Positions 41,016-50,821 of a DNA stretch of 64,000 nucleotides are shown here, piece by piece. Positions within the stretch are counted from its first letter, which is position 1, and every line of letters begins with the position of its first letter. This stretch comes from Cyclobacteriaceae bacterium (lineage in GTDB: Bacteria > Bacteroidota > Bacteroidia > Cytophagales > Cyclobacteriaceae). The position numbers were made by a program, and so were the translations under genes. A model generated the notes under the pieces. That model did no database searches and had not been told where the DNA came from. It saw nothing but the letters and a program-made list of their open reading frames with translations. The stretch is taken from assembly GCA_019638235.1 (NCBI GenBank), contig JAHBUE010000001.1, positions 1,536,492 to 1,600,491 on the forward strand. The letters are read 5' to 3'.

Positions 41016-42443
41016 ATGGAAATGATATCGTATAACAAAACCAAAATTGTAGCAACCGTAGGCCCCGCATCCAACTCGCACGAAATGCTCCGCGCCCTTA
41101 TCAAAGAAGGTGTAGATGTGTTCCGCCTGAATTTTTCGCACGGCACGCACGAAGACCACCAGAAAGTAATTGATACCGTGCGCGAACTGAATGAAGAATT
41201 GCGCACAACCGTTGCTCTGTTACTTGATTTACAAGGCCCGAAAATCCGCGTGCAGGAAGTTGAACCCGATGTGGTGCTGGAGCGTGGCCAGGAGTTTATC
41301 ATCACCACCCGGCAAATGAAGGGCAACCGGGAAATTGCCAGCACATCATACCAACACTTGCCTAAAGATGTGAAGGCCGGAGATGTGATATTAGTAGATG
41401 ATGGCAAGATTGAATTGAAAGTTAAAGAAGTTCGCGATATAGATGTGATTACAGAAGTGGTGTATGGCGGCCCGCTCAAATCGCGCAAGGGTATAAACAT
41501 GCCCTTCACCAAAGTATCGGCACCCTCGCTCACCGAAAAAGACCTGCAAGACCTGGAGTTTGGGATAAAAAATAATTTAGACTGGATTGCCCTTTCGTTT
41601 GTTCGTAAAGCGCAGGATATAAAAATTTTAAGAGGCATTTTAGAAGAAAACCAATCGCTTTCGCGGATTGTGGCGAAAATTGAAAAGCCAGAAGCCATAA
41701 GTAACATTGATGAGATTATTGCCGCCACCGATGCGCTAATGGTAGCGCGTGGCGACCTGGGCGTAGAGATTTGGCTGGAAGAAGTGCCGATGGTGCAAAA
41801 GATGCTGGTAGAGAAATGCAATGCTGCTGCCAAGCCGGTTATTGTAGCCACACAGATGATGGAGAGCATGATTGAAAACCCGCGCCCCACCCGTGCCGAA
41901 ACCAATGACGTGGCCAACGCGGTTATGGATGGCGCAGATGCCGTAATGCTCTCGGCCGAAACAGCAGCCGGTAAATACCCTATTGAAGTGGTGCGCAGTA
42001 TGGTGCGTACTATTGGCTCGGTAGAGAAAAACGAAAAACTGTATTACCGCTTTCGCGGAGTTGACCCGAAATCACCGGTGTATATAAACGACAGCCTTGT
42101 GCTTGCGGCCTGCAAACTTGCCAAAGATGTAGGCGCCAAAGCTATTGTAGGCATGACTTCTTCGGGCTACACCGCGTTCCAGTCGTCATCGTACCGCCCC
42201 AATACAAACATATTTGTGTTTACAAGCAATAAGTACCTTATCAATACCATTAACCTCGTATGGGGCACGCGCGGGTATCATTACAATAAGGTAAACTCTA
42301 CCGATGAAACCATTGCCGATGTAGAGGCCATTTTGAAAAAGGAAGGGCACGTACAAAGCGGAGATATTTTTATTACGATGGCCAGTATGCCTATACAGGA
42401 GCGCCAGCGTACCAATACGCTGAAGATAAATGTTGTGAAGTAG
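41016..42443 (+). CDS. pyk: Pyruvate kinase
   Basis: Phosphoenolpyruvate + ADP to pyruvate + ATP, 475 aa. The N-terminal barrel begins TKIVATVGPASNS, with FRLNFSHG, LLDLQGPKIR, LSFVRKAQDI, IAKIEKPEA and MVARGDLGVEI; the metal/phosphate segment is ATQMMESMIENPRPTRAETNDVANAV. The C-terminal domain is complete, ending KINVVK. A MITE-like element lies in the 178-bp gap before it. Confidence 0.97.
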   Translation: MEMISYNKTKIVATVGPASNSHEMLRALIKEGVDVFRLNFSHGTHEDHQKVIDTVRELNEELRTTVALLLDLQGPKIRVQEVEPDVVLERGQEFIITTRQMKGNREIASTSYQHLPKDVKAGDVILVDDGKIELKVKEVRDIDVITEVVYGGPLKSRKGINMPFTKVSAPSLTEKDLQDLEFGIKNNLDWIALSFVRKAQDIKILRGILEENQSLSRIVAKIEKPEAISNIDEIIAATDALMVARGDLGVEIWLEEVPMVQKMLVEKCNAAAKPVIVATQMMESMIENPRPTRAETNDVANAVMDGADAVMLSAETAAGKYPIEVVRSMVRTIGSVEKNEKLYYRFRGVDPKSPVYINDSLVLAACKLAKDVGAKAIVGMTSSGYTAFQSSSYRPNTNIFVFTSNKYLINTINLVWGTRGYHYNKVNSTDETIADVEAILKKEGHVQSGDIFITMASMPIQERQRTNTLKINVVK

Positions 42444-42592
42444 CGTTGTGGCAATTTTGCAGAAGTTTAGTTGTAGTTTTTTGCCATTGTTTTGAATGAC
42501 GCTGGTCAGCGGCTCACATGACAATCATCACATTAATGTTGCGGGTAGCGGGCGTATCTTTACAAGATTGTTAAGATATAGCCCCGATTTCG

Positions 42593-45259
42593 ATGAGTCA
42601 GTATTTTAAGCAACCGGTAGCGGAACTGTATGATGTTTTTAAAACTTCGCCTGAAGGGCTTAGCGCTGCCGAAGCCGACAGCCGCCTGAAACAGCACGGG
42701 CTAAACGTATTGCCCAAAAGCAAGCAGGTTACTTTTCTGAAAATTGTGCTGCACCAGTTTGCCAGCCCGTTAATCTATGTGCTTCTTGCTGCCGGAGTGG
42801 TTTCCTTGCTGATTGGTGAAGCGGAAGATGCCGGGTTTATTTTTCTCATCATCATCATTAACGCCATACTGGGCACCTACCAGGAGTGGAAAGCCGAAAC
42901 AAATGCGGCAGCGTTACAACAGTTGGTAAAAACAAAAGCGAGGGTAATACGCGATGGCAACACGGTTTTATTAGATGCCGAATACCTTGTGCCGGGCGAT
43001 GTAGTGCTGATGGAATCGGGGATGCGCGTGCCGGCAGACTTGCGATTGATTTCATCCAACAACCTGCGCACCGAAGAAGCCATTCTTACCGGTGAATCGC
43101 TGCCTGTTGAAAAAAAAACTGATGTACTCGAAGGTGTTGAACTTCCGCTTGGCGACCAGGTAAATATGCTGTTTGCCGGTACTACCGTAACAAGTGGTCG
43201 GGGTCGTGGTTTAGTTGTTACTACCGGCCTGAATACCGAGGTTGGCAAGATTGCAAAATCGGTAACAGAAACCGCCCAGGAAGAAACGCCACTGATGCAA
43301 CGCATGAACCGGTTTGCAAAACGTATCAGCGTTATCGTGCTGGTGTCGTGCACGGTTATTTTTCTCATCGGTTTCTACCAGGACATACCGTTAATTGAAA
43401 TGTTTTTTGTTGCCGTAGCTGTTGCGGTTTCGGCCATACCGGAAGGCTTGCCCATTGCCATGACAGTGGCGCTATCTATCGGCACAAGCCGCATGGCAAA
43501 ACGAAATGTAATAATCCGAAAACTTTCGGCCGTAGAAGGCTTAGGAAGTTGCAACTATATCGGAACCGACAAAACCGGAACGCTTACGGTTGACCAGCAA
43601 ACGGTAAAAAGAATAATGCTGACAAATGGCGCGCAGGTTGATGTTAGCGGAGCAGGCTATAACGGTAATGGAGAATTAGCAGGCGAATCAATTACCAACA
43701 CAGAAACAGCAACGTTGCTCGATGAACTTATTGTGGCGGGCGTGCTATGTAATGAAGCCGGGTTGGTTAAAGAAGGTGAAGAATGGGAGCATCATGGCGA
43801 TGCTATTGATGTGGCGTTTCTCGCGCTGGCAATTAAATCCGGTAAACGGTTAGAGGATGTCCGGCAATGTGTAGAGGTGATACGCGAAATCCCGTTTGAA
43901 TCGGACAGGAAATATGCAGCCATTATTTATACCGATAAGGAAGGAAAAACAAAAGCAGCAGCAAAGGGTGCGCTGGAGGCCATTGTTTCGTTATGCGCAG
44001 AGGATAACCGTGCGTTGTTTTTTGAGCAGGCTAACCGGTTGGCCGAACAGGGTTTTCGTGTCTTGGCAGTAGCCTCTGGTGAAGTTAATCCTTCATCGCC
44101 TTTGCAAAATTTATCATTACTTGGATTGGTAGCATTGATTGACCCACTGAAACCGGAAGCAAAAAGTGCGGTTGAGTTTTGTCATCATGCGGGCATACAG
44201 GTAAGTATGATTACCGGAGACCACCCGTCAACGGCATTGTTCATTGCAAACGAATTGGGTATAGCCTCATCAAAAGAAGAAGTGATAACCGGAGACCAAC
44301 TCGGATTGAGTAACGGAAAAGACGATGAAGAATTTCGCAAGCGGTTATCGGGTAAAACTGTTTTTGCGCGGGTAAGTCCGTTGCAAAAACAACAGATTGT
44401 GGAAGCCGTGCAGCATGAAGGAAACTTTGCTGCCGTTACCGGTGATGGCGTAAACGATGCGCCCGCATTGAAAACTGCCAACATTGGTGTAGCTATGGGG
44501 TATGGCAGCGATGTAGCCAAAGAGTCGGCCAGCATTATTGTTACCGATAATAATTTCTCATCGATAGCTTCGGGTATTGAAGAGGGGCGGTACACATATA
44601 GCAACCTTCGTAAAATTATTTACATGCTCATCTCCACCGGTGCGGCAGAGATTATTATGGTATTTATGGCGCTGATAACCGGCTTGCCACTTCCGTTTTT
44701 GCCGGTGCAGTTGCTTTGGCTGAACTTAGTTACAAACGGTACGCAGGATGTAGCCCTTGCATTTGAAAAAGGTGAGCCTTATGTGTTAAATGAACCACCC
44801 CGAAAACCAACACAGGGTATTTTCGACAGGCTTATGATTACAGAAACACTAATTTCGGCTTCGGTTATGATGTTGCTTACCTTTGGTTTATGGTTTCATT
44901 TGCTGAACAACCTGCATTATGGAGAAGCTGAAGCCCGCAATATTATTTTGTTACTGATGGTGTTGTTGCAGAATTTTCATGTGCTGAATTGCCGGTCGGA
45001 GCGCACCTCGGTGTTCTCTATGCCGTTAGCGCACAATCATTTTGTATGGCTATCGATTATTGTGGCGCAGGGTATTCATATTCTCTCCATGCACATTCCG
45101 TTTATGCAAAATTTGCTGAACGTTGAGCCGGTAAGTTTATCGGAGTGGCTGAAGTTGCTGGCAACGGCTTCAATCATATTGGTTGTTATGGAGGTGTATA
45201 AACGAGTTTATACAAACCGGTTGAAACATAGCAAGGTGACTACCTTGGTTCGGTTATAG
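42593..45259 (+). CDS. Cation-transporting P-type ATPase (type II, Ca2+-ATPase-like)
   Basis: An 888-aa inner-membrane pump. Actuator TGES (about 165), M4 ion-site PEGLP (about 283), phosphorylated Asp326 in DKTGTLT, nucleotide-domain segment with AAKGALE and hinge TGDGVNDAP (about 615) are all present. About ten membrane helices are expected. M6 reads LNLVTNGTQDVALAFE. The M4 Glu and overall length fit the P2A Ca2+ (or Mn2+) group, with Na+/K+ less likely; ion choice cannot be settled by eye. Monocistronic. Confidence 0.9.
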   Translation: MSQYFKQPVAELYDVFKTSPEGLSAAEADSRLKQHGLNVLPKSKQVTFLKIVLHQFASPLIYVLLAAGVVSLLIGEAEDAGFIFLIIIINAILGTYQEWKAETNAAALQQLVKTKARVIRDGNTVLLDAEYLVPGDVVLMESGMRVPADLRLISSNNLRTEEAILTGESLPVEKKTDVLEGVELPLGDQVNMLFAGTTVTSGRGRGLVVTTGLNTEVGKIAKSVTETAQEETPLMQRMNRFAKRISVIVLVSCTVIFLIGFYQDIPLIEMFFVAVAVAVSAIPEGLPIAMTVALSIGTSRMAKRNVIIRKLSAVEGLGSCNYIGTDKTGTLTVDQQTVKRIMLTNGAQVDVSGAGYNGNGELAGESITNTETATLLDELIVAGVLCNEAGLVKEGEEWEHHGDAIDVAFLALAIKSGKRLEDVRQCVEVIREIPFESDRKYAAIIYTDKEGKTKAAAKGALEAIVSLCAEDNRALFFEQANRLAEQGFRVLAVASGEVNPSSPLQNLSLLGLVALIDPLKPEAKSAVEFCHHAGIQVSMITGDHPSTALFIANELGIASSKEEVITGDQLGLSNGKDDEEFRKRLSGKTVFARVSPLQKQQIVEAVQHEGNFAAVTGDGVNDAPALKTANIGVAMGYGSDVAKESASIIVTDNNFSSIASGIEEGRYTYSNLRKIIYMLISTGAAEIIMVFMALITGLPLPFLPVQLLWLNLVTNGTQDVALAFEKGEPYVLNEPPRKPTQGIFDRLMITETLISASVMMLLTFGLWFHLLNNLHYGEAEARNIILLLMVLLQNFHVLNCRSERTSVFSMPLAHNHFVWLSIIVAQGIHILSMHIPFMQNLLNVEPVSLSEWLKLLATASIILVVMEVYKRVYTNRLKHSKVTTLVRL

Positions 45260-45271
45260 CACACCATTCGA

Positions 45272-46819
45272 CTATGGTTTAGGCTCCACCATAATCACTT
45301 CTTCTTTCTCAACTATTACCGCTCCGGGCGGGTCGCCTTTTCTTTTACGCACGAACTTTTTTGGAGTAAATATTACGGGGCAAAGCGTTTCGGTTTTTCT
45401 TTTAGAATAATACGCGGCTAATTCGGCAGCGCGTTCAATTACCGGTTTTGGAAAATTTTTACCTGCCTGGTACTTAATGAGTACATGCGACCCGCTCACA
45501 TCTTTGGCATGAAGCCACAAGTCTTCCTTATGCGCAAGTCGTTGAGTTAGCTCATCGTTATGTTTGGCATTTTTACCAACCCATATTTTATAGCCCTGCA
45601 TTTCAAACTCATAGTAGGGAAGGGGAGCTTCTTTTTTTGGTGTGTCGGCCTGCAATCCTGAAGTACGGATAAATAGTTTTAAATCGTTAGCCGAATCAAT
45701 ACGTTCAATATCGGCAATCCAGTTGTTTAGTTTTAGGATTTCATCTTCTTTTCGGTCAATAGCTTCTTTTAGCTTTTCAATTTCAATGTGTTGGTTTTTG
45801 GCTTTGCGATAGTAAATGGCTGCGTTTTTCTGGGCGTTTAATTCTTCCCTGAGCTTTATCTCGACAGGCTTTCCGGTAGAGAAATCTTCCAGTGCTATTT
45901 TTTTAACGCCCGGCTCAATGCGGTATAGGTTCGCCATAATCAGGTCTGCCCAAAATTTATAGTGATTGTCCGCCTCAATCTCTTTTAGTTTTGATGAAGT
46001 TTTTTTCAGATACGCTTCACCATTTTTTATTCGGGTGCGGAGCTTGGTTAATAGCGCATCTTTTTCGTACTGTAAACCGGAACGTTTGGCACGTATATTA
46101 GAGAACTGGTGAAGCGCGTCTTTTGCAGAGGTAAAAGTTTGTTGCGGTTCACCGATTTCAACAAGGCTTAATAAAAGTTCATCGTTTAGTTTGGTAATGT
46201 AAAATTCAGGATGCTCAAGTTTTTGAATAACATCATGTAGCATGCTCCATTTTTCAGGTGCAGATTTTTCTTCAAACCCCTCGTTGTGAAGATACTTCCA
46301 TACAACCTTTCCAAATGTAAAATAGAACTTATTAAGTTGGTCTATGTTTTTTCTAAAAGCCTCTTCGCTCCAATCGATTGATTTATCAAGCGTATGCAGG
46401 TTTATTTCTAAGTCGGCTATGAGGTGATTTCTGAACAGGCTCACGGGCTTACCGGAAGTAAACAGCACAAGATTTGCCCGGTTGCCGTGCATTTTAAAAA
46501 GCAGTTCAGTTTCGTGGTTGAATAGCAGGGAGAAGGAGCGCTCATTGATAAATTGCCTGATGCCGGTAACACGCAACCCAATCAATTCAGAAAAAAGGTC
46601 AACGCTGTTTTTTCGTGCGCGGTTAAATTCATGCGGAAAAGAAAGGCAGCAGAAATCGGCTAACAGGCTGGCTTTGATGAAGAAAGGCGATGAGGTTGTT
46701 TCAAACCGTATAATCAGTTCGTCTTTCGATTGGCTGAAGCATTCGGACACAACCGTTCCCGTTAAGGTTGATTCCAGTTCGCTGGAAAGTAGTCGTAGCA
46801 GGTAGTAGTTGTTGTGCAC
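45272..46819 (-). CDS. rqcH: Rqc2 homologue RqcH (NFACT family)
   Basis: Acts in ribosome-associated quality control, recruiting tRNA-Ala to add C-terminal Ala tails on stalled 50S-bound chains (family knowledge from Bacillus RqcH). 515 aa: NFACT-N/HhH, a coiled coil (about 275-375) and NFACT-R at the C-terminus with YKIWVGKNAKHNDELT, DLWLHAKDVSGSHVLIK and YYSKRK. The frame begins at a GTG at 46855, but relatives start MHNNYY, so I choose the GTG at 46817-46819 (VHNNYYLLRLL). A G-rich tract lies just upstream on this strand. Confidence 0.88.
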   Translation of the reverse strand: MHNNYYLLRLLSSELESTLTGTVVSECFSQSKDELIIRFETTSSPFFIKASLLADFCCLSFPHEFNRARKNSVDLFSELIGLRVTGIRQFINERSFSLLFNHETELLFKMHGNRANLVLFTSGKPVSLFRNHLIADLEINLHTLDKSIDWSEEAFRKNIDQLNKFYFTFGKVVWKYLHNEGFEEKSAPEKWSMLHDVIQKLEHPEFYITKLNDELLLSLVEIGEPQQTFTSAKDALHQFSNIRAKRSGLQYEKDALLTKLRTRIKNGEAYLKKTSSKLKEIEADNHYKFWADLIMANLYRIEPGVKKIALEDFSTGKPVEIKLREELNAQKNAAIYYRKAKNQHIEIEKLKEAIDRKEDEILKLNNWIADIERIDSANDLKLFIRTSGLQADTPKKEAPLPYYEFEMQGYKIWVGKNAKHNDELTQRLAHKEDLWLHAKDVSGSHVLIKYQAGKNFPKPVIERAAELAAYYSKRKTETLCPVIFTPKKFVRKRKGDPPGAVIVEKEEVIMVEPKP

Positions 46820-46911
46820 ACCCTTGTTAGATAATGGAGTTACAAATATAGACACCCAACCTCTAATCCCTACCCCTAAGTCCTAATCCCCAAGTCCTGA
46901 TTCCTAACAAT

Positions 46912-47679
46912 CTAAGCCCCAAGCTCCAACGAGAGTCCGTCAAAAGCAAGTTTAATATTATCGGGTAGTTGTTTACTCACTTCGGCATGTAACCCAAGTT
47001 TATGACTGATGTGTGTAAAGTAAGCTTGCTTAGGTTTGATAATCTCTACCATTTGAATGGCCTGCTCTAAGTTAAAATGCGAAATGTGCTGTTCGTGTTG
47101 CAAGGCGTTCAGCACCAGTGTTTCGGTGCCGTTAAGTTTTTCTAATGTTTGTTCAGGAATATGATTGCAGTCGGTAATGTAGCTAAACGTGCCTATGCGA
47201 AACCCAAACACTGGCATTTTAAAATGAAACACGGGCAGGGGCATGATGTGTAAAGAGCGAAAGATAAACGGGGTTTCATCAATTTCATGCAGACTTATTT
47301 GCGGCAGACCGGGGTAATCTTTCGGTCCGAAAATGTAGGCAAAATCTTTTTTAAGTTGGTTAAGCGTTTCGGTAGTTCCGTAAACGGGCATACTCATATT
47401 TTGTATAAAGTTGAAGGCGCGTATGTCATCAAGTCCGGCAGTATGGTCGCGATGAGCGTGCGTGAACAACACACCGTCAAGCCGCGTAATGTGTTCGCGC
47501 AACACCTGTTGCCGGAAATCCGGCCCAGTGTCAATCACTATACTTGTATCGGTTGTTTTTATGTGAATGGAAGAGCGCAACCGTTTATCGCGAAAATCCA
47601 ACGAGATACAAACCACACAGCCACAGCCGATAACAGGAACACCCTGCGAAGTGCCGGTTCCAAGGAAGGTGATTTTCAA
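46912..47679 (-). CDS. PhnP-like MBL-fold metallohydrolase
   Basis: 255 aa, cytosolic metallo-beta-lactamase fold. The two-metal motif is THAHRDHTAG (His74, His76, Asp78, His79). The Cys-rich opening GTGTSQGVPVIGCGCVVC resembles PhnP-type cyclic phosphodiesterases with an extra Zn site. No phosphonate genes are nearby, so the substrate is open. Its start overlaps the upstream small gene by 4 bp. Confidence 0.85.
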   Translation of the reverse strand: MKITFLGTGTSQGVPVIGCGCVVCISLDFRDKRLRSSIHIKTTDTSIVIDTGPDFRQQVLREHITRLDGVLFTHAHRDHTAGLDDIRAFNFIQNMSMPVYGTTETLNQLKKDFAYIFGPKDYPGLPQISLHEIDETPFIFRSLHIMPLPVFHFKMPVFGFRIGTFSYITDCNHIPEQTLEKLNGTETLVLNALQHEQHISHFNLEQAIQMVEIIKPKQAYFTHISHKLGLHAEVSKQLPDNIKLAFDGLSLELGA

Positions 47680-47948
47680 GCCTTAACTTCAGTTTGTGTT
47701 ATTTCTTCGTATAGCTTCTGACTCTTTTCGGTAAAACGGGTGGTTTCAAGCTCAACCGTTTTAAGTATATCGAGCAGGGCGTTGATTTTGCCCTCGGTGG
47801 TATAAAATTTATTAATGATGATGATTTTCTGGTCGCGCAGCAGGCAATAGCCGGATTTAAAATTTCCCTTTTCATAACGCAGCGTGTAATCCGACTCCGC
47901 GATCATGTCTTCCAGCTTGGTTAAAAACGGAACAGTGTACTTAATCAT
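47676..47948 (-). CDS. Conserved Bacteroidota protein of unknown function
   Basis: 90 aa from the ATG at 47946-47948; the frame is open to 47999, but MIKYTVPFLTKLEDMIAES is the natural start. The core YTLRYEKGNFKSGYCLLRDQ followed by KIIIINKFYTTEGKINALLDIL is strongly patterned and familiar from many Bacteroidota genomes, without a known role. It overlaps the MBL gene by 4 bp and is probably co-translated with it. Confidence 0.75.
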   Translation of the reverse strand: MIKYTVPFLTKLEDMIAESDYTLRYEKGNFKSGYCLLRDQKIIIINKFYTTEGKINALLDILKTVELETTRFTEKSQKLYEEITQTEVKA

Positions 47949-48031
47949 AGTAGTTGTTTCAATGGGGCGAAGATACTTGATAAATATGAATGTCGGCAAT
48001 TATTTACGGTCAGCGTGCTTATTTTTGAAGC

Positions 48032-48928
48032 GTGAAGTTAGCCGGCAAAAAATTAGTAGTAATAGTTGGCCCCACTGCGGTGGGCAAAACAGCGCTTTCT
48101 ATTGAACTGGCCGAGGCGTTGAGAACGGAAATTATATCAGCCGATTCGCGCCAGGTTTACCGGGAGATGGCCATTGGCACGGCCAAGCCAACACCACAAG
48201 AACTCGCCAGGGTAAAGCATCATTTTATTGACTCTCATTCCATCCACGACAAGTATGACGCGGCTCAATTCGGGGAGGAGGCGTTGAAGAAGATTTATGA
48301 GTTGTTTGGCTTGTACGATACCGTGCTGGTTTGTGGAGGTTCTGGGTTGTATGTCAAAGCGCTGCTTGAAGGATTTGATGATATTCCTGAAGTTCCTGAT
48401 GAAATCAGAGAAACTGTTATTGAAAAGTATAAAGTCAATGGCTTGCAGTGGTTGCAGCAAGAAGTACAAAAACTTGACCCTGAATATTTCAGTGCGGCCG
48501 ATCAGCAAAACCCCGCCAGGCTTAGTCGTGCATTGGAAGTTGTGTTAGCCACAGGCAAGTCAATTACAACCTTTCAGAAAAAACAAAAGCGTGTACTTCC
48601 GTTTACAGTTGTTAAAATCGGGTTGGAATTGGAGCGCAAGGAACTTTACAGCCGCATAGATGAGCGCATGGATAAGATGATTGAAGCCGGTCTGTTTGAG
48701 GAAGCTAAAGTGTTGTATCCCTTTCGGGCACACAACGCACTTCAAACCGTAGGCTACCAGGAGGTTTTTGATTTTATGGAAGGAAAATATGATCGTGAAG
48801 AGGCCACCCGGTTATTAAAACGCAACTCGCGCAGGTACGCCAAACGGCAGTTGACGTGGTTTAAAAGGGATGAGGAGATTAGTTGGTTAACAAAACCTGA
48901 CCTGTCGGAGATACTTGATGTGTTGTAG
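48032..48928 (+). CDS. miaA: tRNA dimethylallyltransferase
   Basis: Adds dimethylallyl to A37 of tRNAs reading UNN codons. 298 aa with P-loop GPTAVGKT (13-20), substrate motif ISADSRQVYREM, GTAKPTPQE and the late RRYAKRQLTWFKRD. The start is GTG at 48032. Divergent from the small conserved gene at 47948. Confidence 0.96.
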   Translation: MKLAGKKLVVIVGPTAVGKTALSIELAEALRTEIISADSRQVYREMAIGTAKPTPQELARVKHHFIDSHSIHDKYDAAQFGEEALKKIYELFGLYDTVLVCGGSGLYVKALLEGFDDIPEVPDEIRETVIEKYKVNGLQWLQQEVQKLDPEYFSAADQQNPARLSRALEVVLATGKSITTFQKKQKRVLPFTVVKIGLELERKELYSRIDERMDKMIEAGLFEEAKVLYPFRAHNALQTVGYQEVFDFMEGKYDREEATRLLKRNSRRYAKRQLTWFKRDEEISWLTKPDLSEILDVL

Positions 48929-48944
48929 AATATTAACTCCCTTC

Positions 48945-49625
48945 CTAAATCTTAAACGCCAGCCCCAGCCGAATCGTGTACACATTCTCAAAAAACTGGT
49001 TATACGATTTTTTCATTACCCGCTGACCAGGTGGGATATGAGGGTTTTCAATTCGTCTTCTTTCAAATTGGTAATCGTACACTTTAAATGGAATATTTAA
49101 GTCAAGGCTAATTCTTTCACTGACGTTTAACGTAATACGGGGAATAGTGTTCAAAGAGAAACCGTACAATGAAGTTTTGGAGTAAAACACGGTTGGAACG
49201 TTGGGAGTACTTTCAACCTCAATAAAATATGGATTTAATCCGAGTCCCAAATAAAAATTAAATCGGTTGGAGCTGGACTTTATTTCTGAACTTACTTCAT
49301 AGCGCAGGGCGTAAGCGCTAACAGACTCATTAAGTTCAGCCCTTTGCGAAAAGGTATAACTATATGGAAATTTTATTGAAGAAGCTGATTTTGATTTCTC
49401 AGGTATCATAAATTCAACTTCATGAGAAATTTTTTTCTTGAGACTAACAGCTATTGAAATTCTGCTAAAATTAACATTGCTTGTTTTTGTAAATACATTA
49501 CCTGCTGAATAATATTCAGTTTGAAAGAAGTCTGTATTTTGATAGACTTTAATGCTGAATTGATTCTGCGAAAAGCAATTATTGATTATGAACAAGAAAA
49601 CGGCAGGGAGTATAAAGGATTTCAT
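48945..49625 (-). CDS. Probable outer membrane beta-barrel protein
   Basis: 226 aa with a signal peptide (about 1-19, ending CFSQ). The mature part alternates polar and aromatic residues (FNFYLGLGLNPYFIEVES, ERISLDLNIPFKVYDYQF) and ends VYTIRLGLAFKI, an OMP-like C-terminus. No family is recognised. It lies 17 bp downstream of the glycan operon's last gene and may be cotranscribed with it. Confidence 0.6.
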   Translation of the reverse strand: MKSFILPAVFLFIINNCFSQNQFSIKVYQNTDFFQTEYYSAGNVFTKTSNVNFSRISIAVSLKKKISHEVEFMIPEKSKSASSIKFPYSYTFSQRAELNESVSAYALRYEVSSEIKSSSNRFNFYLGLGLNPYFIEVESTPNVPTVFYSKTSLYGFSLNTIPRITLNVSERISLDLNIPFKVYDYQFERRRIENPHIPPGQRVMKKSYNQFFENVYTIRLGLAFKI

Positions 49626-49642
49626 AATCGTGGGATAAGCTG

Positions 49643-50818
49643 TTAATCTTTAAGTTTCAACACCGAAAACTTCCTGGTGATAACGCCATCGTCTTTTAAA
49701 CTTCCTGTATGCAATTCAGTAAACTCATGTAATTTAAACTGGTTAATTTTCTCATCCCAGTCCTTATCCATTTTTTCTATATCCTGACTTTCAAAAAGAA
49801 TAAGCCCGCCAGGATTTAGTAAGTTTTTTAATGTTTGAATATAGATTTTAAACTCCAGGCCAATCCAATAATGAACTGCAAATGAAAAAATAAAATCAAA
49901 TTTCTTTTCAGGTATTTTCTTGCTGAAGCTCCCCGTGATAAATGTTGCGTTATGAATGCCTAAGTAAGCCTGCGTTATCCGGGATAACATAACTAAGCTG
50001 GAAGAAATTTCGATGCCGGTTATATGCTTTACATGAGGGGCTGTTTTTAATGTGATGAACCCGCAGTTTGACCCAATATCCAACACCTCTTGATGAGGCG
50101 CGAGGAAATTGGTAAGATTGTAAACAGCGAGGCGTTCTGCCGAAGGGCGTTGCCCTGAAACGTTTAACTCTTCAAAACTTTGGTAAAATGTGCCTCGCCC
50201 GAAAGTTTGTTGCTCCATGTTCAGCACTTCTTTCATCACACTACGAATGTCAATCCGTTCTATCAGTTCTTTGTACGTTGTTTCCAACAGGGCGATTTCC
50301 TCTTCATTGAAAATATTCCTGAACCAATCCAATCCATAGTAAGCCTCTGGTTGTGTAATTCTCTTAATTAAAACTTTGTCAATGTTAAAGTAAAGCGCAC
50401 AGGCCAGCCTGTGCGAACCGTCAATCAGGTGAAACCCGGTATTAACTATTATAGGAAAGTTTTTATCAAATCCTTTCGTTGAAAAACTTTTAATTAGGGG
50501 CGATAGTGTATTTTGTTTTTCATCAACCCGGTCTTCTTTTCGTATGGCAATTCCATTTTCTTTCAGGTAATTCTCGCGTGCTGCCTGCATACGGTTATAC
50601 AGGTTAAGCCCGATACTGTTTTTGCCTTGCAGATGTTCAATGGCCAGGTATCGAACAATAAGACTGTACCGGTTAAGCTTCCCTTCTTTGTGTTGTAACA
50701 GAAATAATAATGAAGGAGAAATGTAAAATTTATATTGTCCGCTTACCATGCGGGGTATAGCGGAAATCTTTTTATAGATTTTAAGATTTCTGATTTTTGT
50801 AAGTATAGAGCTTGGCAT
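49643..50818 (-). CDS. ParB-like domain fused to SAM-dependent methyltransferase
   Basis: 391 aa. The middle has VNTGFHLIDGSHRLACALYF (about 120-140), the D-G-x-H-R core of ParB/sulfiredoxin-like domains. The C-terminal third is a class I methyltransferase: VLDIGSNCGFITLK (motif I, about 237), GIEISSS, FDFIFSFAVHYWIG and LLNPGGLILFES. It is the last of the glycan genes, 3 bp after the cytidylyltransferase, so it may methylate a glycan or precursor; that is inference from position. Confidence 0.75.
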   Translation of the reverse strand: MPSSILTKIRNLKIYKKISAIPRMVSGQYKFYISPSLLFLLQHKEGKLNRYSLIVRYLAIEHLQGKNSIGLNLYNRMQAARENYLKENGIAIRKEDRVDEKQNTLSPLIKSFSTKGFDKNFPIIVNTGFHLIDGSHRLACALYFNIDKVLIKRITQPEAYYGLDWFRNIFNEEEIALLETTYKELIERIDIRSVMKEVLNMEQQTFGRGTFYQSFEELNVSGQRPSAERLAVYNLTNFLAPHQEVLDIGSNCGFITLKTAPHVKHITGIEISSSLVMLSRITQAYLGIHNATFITGSFSKKIPEKKFDFIFSFAVHYWIGLEFKIYIQTLKNLLNPGGLILFESQDIEKMDKDWDEKINQFKLHEFTELHTGSLKDDGVITRKFSVLKLKD

Positions 50819-50821
50819 GGA

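Noticed and set aside
40994..41917. 307-aa open frame antisense to pyk
   Set aside because: Composition is Ser/Thr/Arg-rich with no domain pattern; it is the mirror of a strongly biased coding frame, and pyk is unmistakable.
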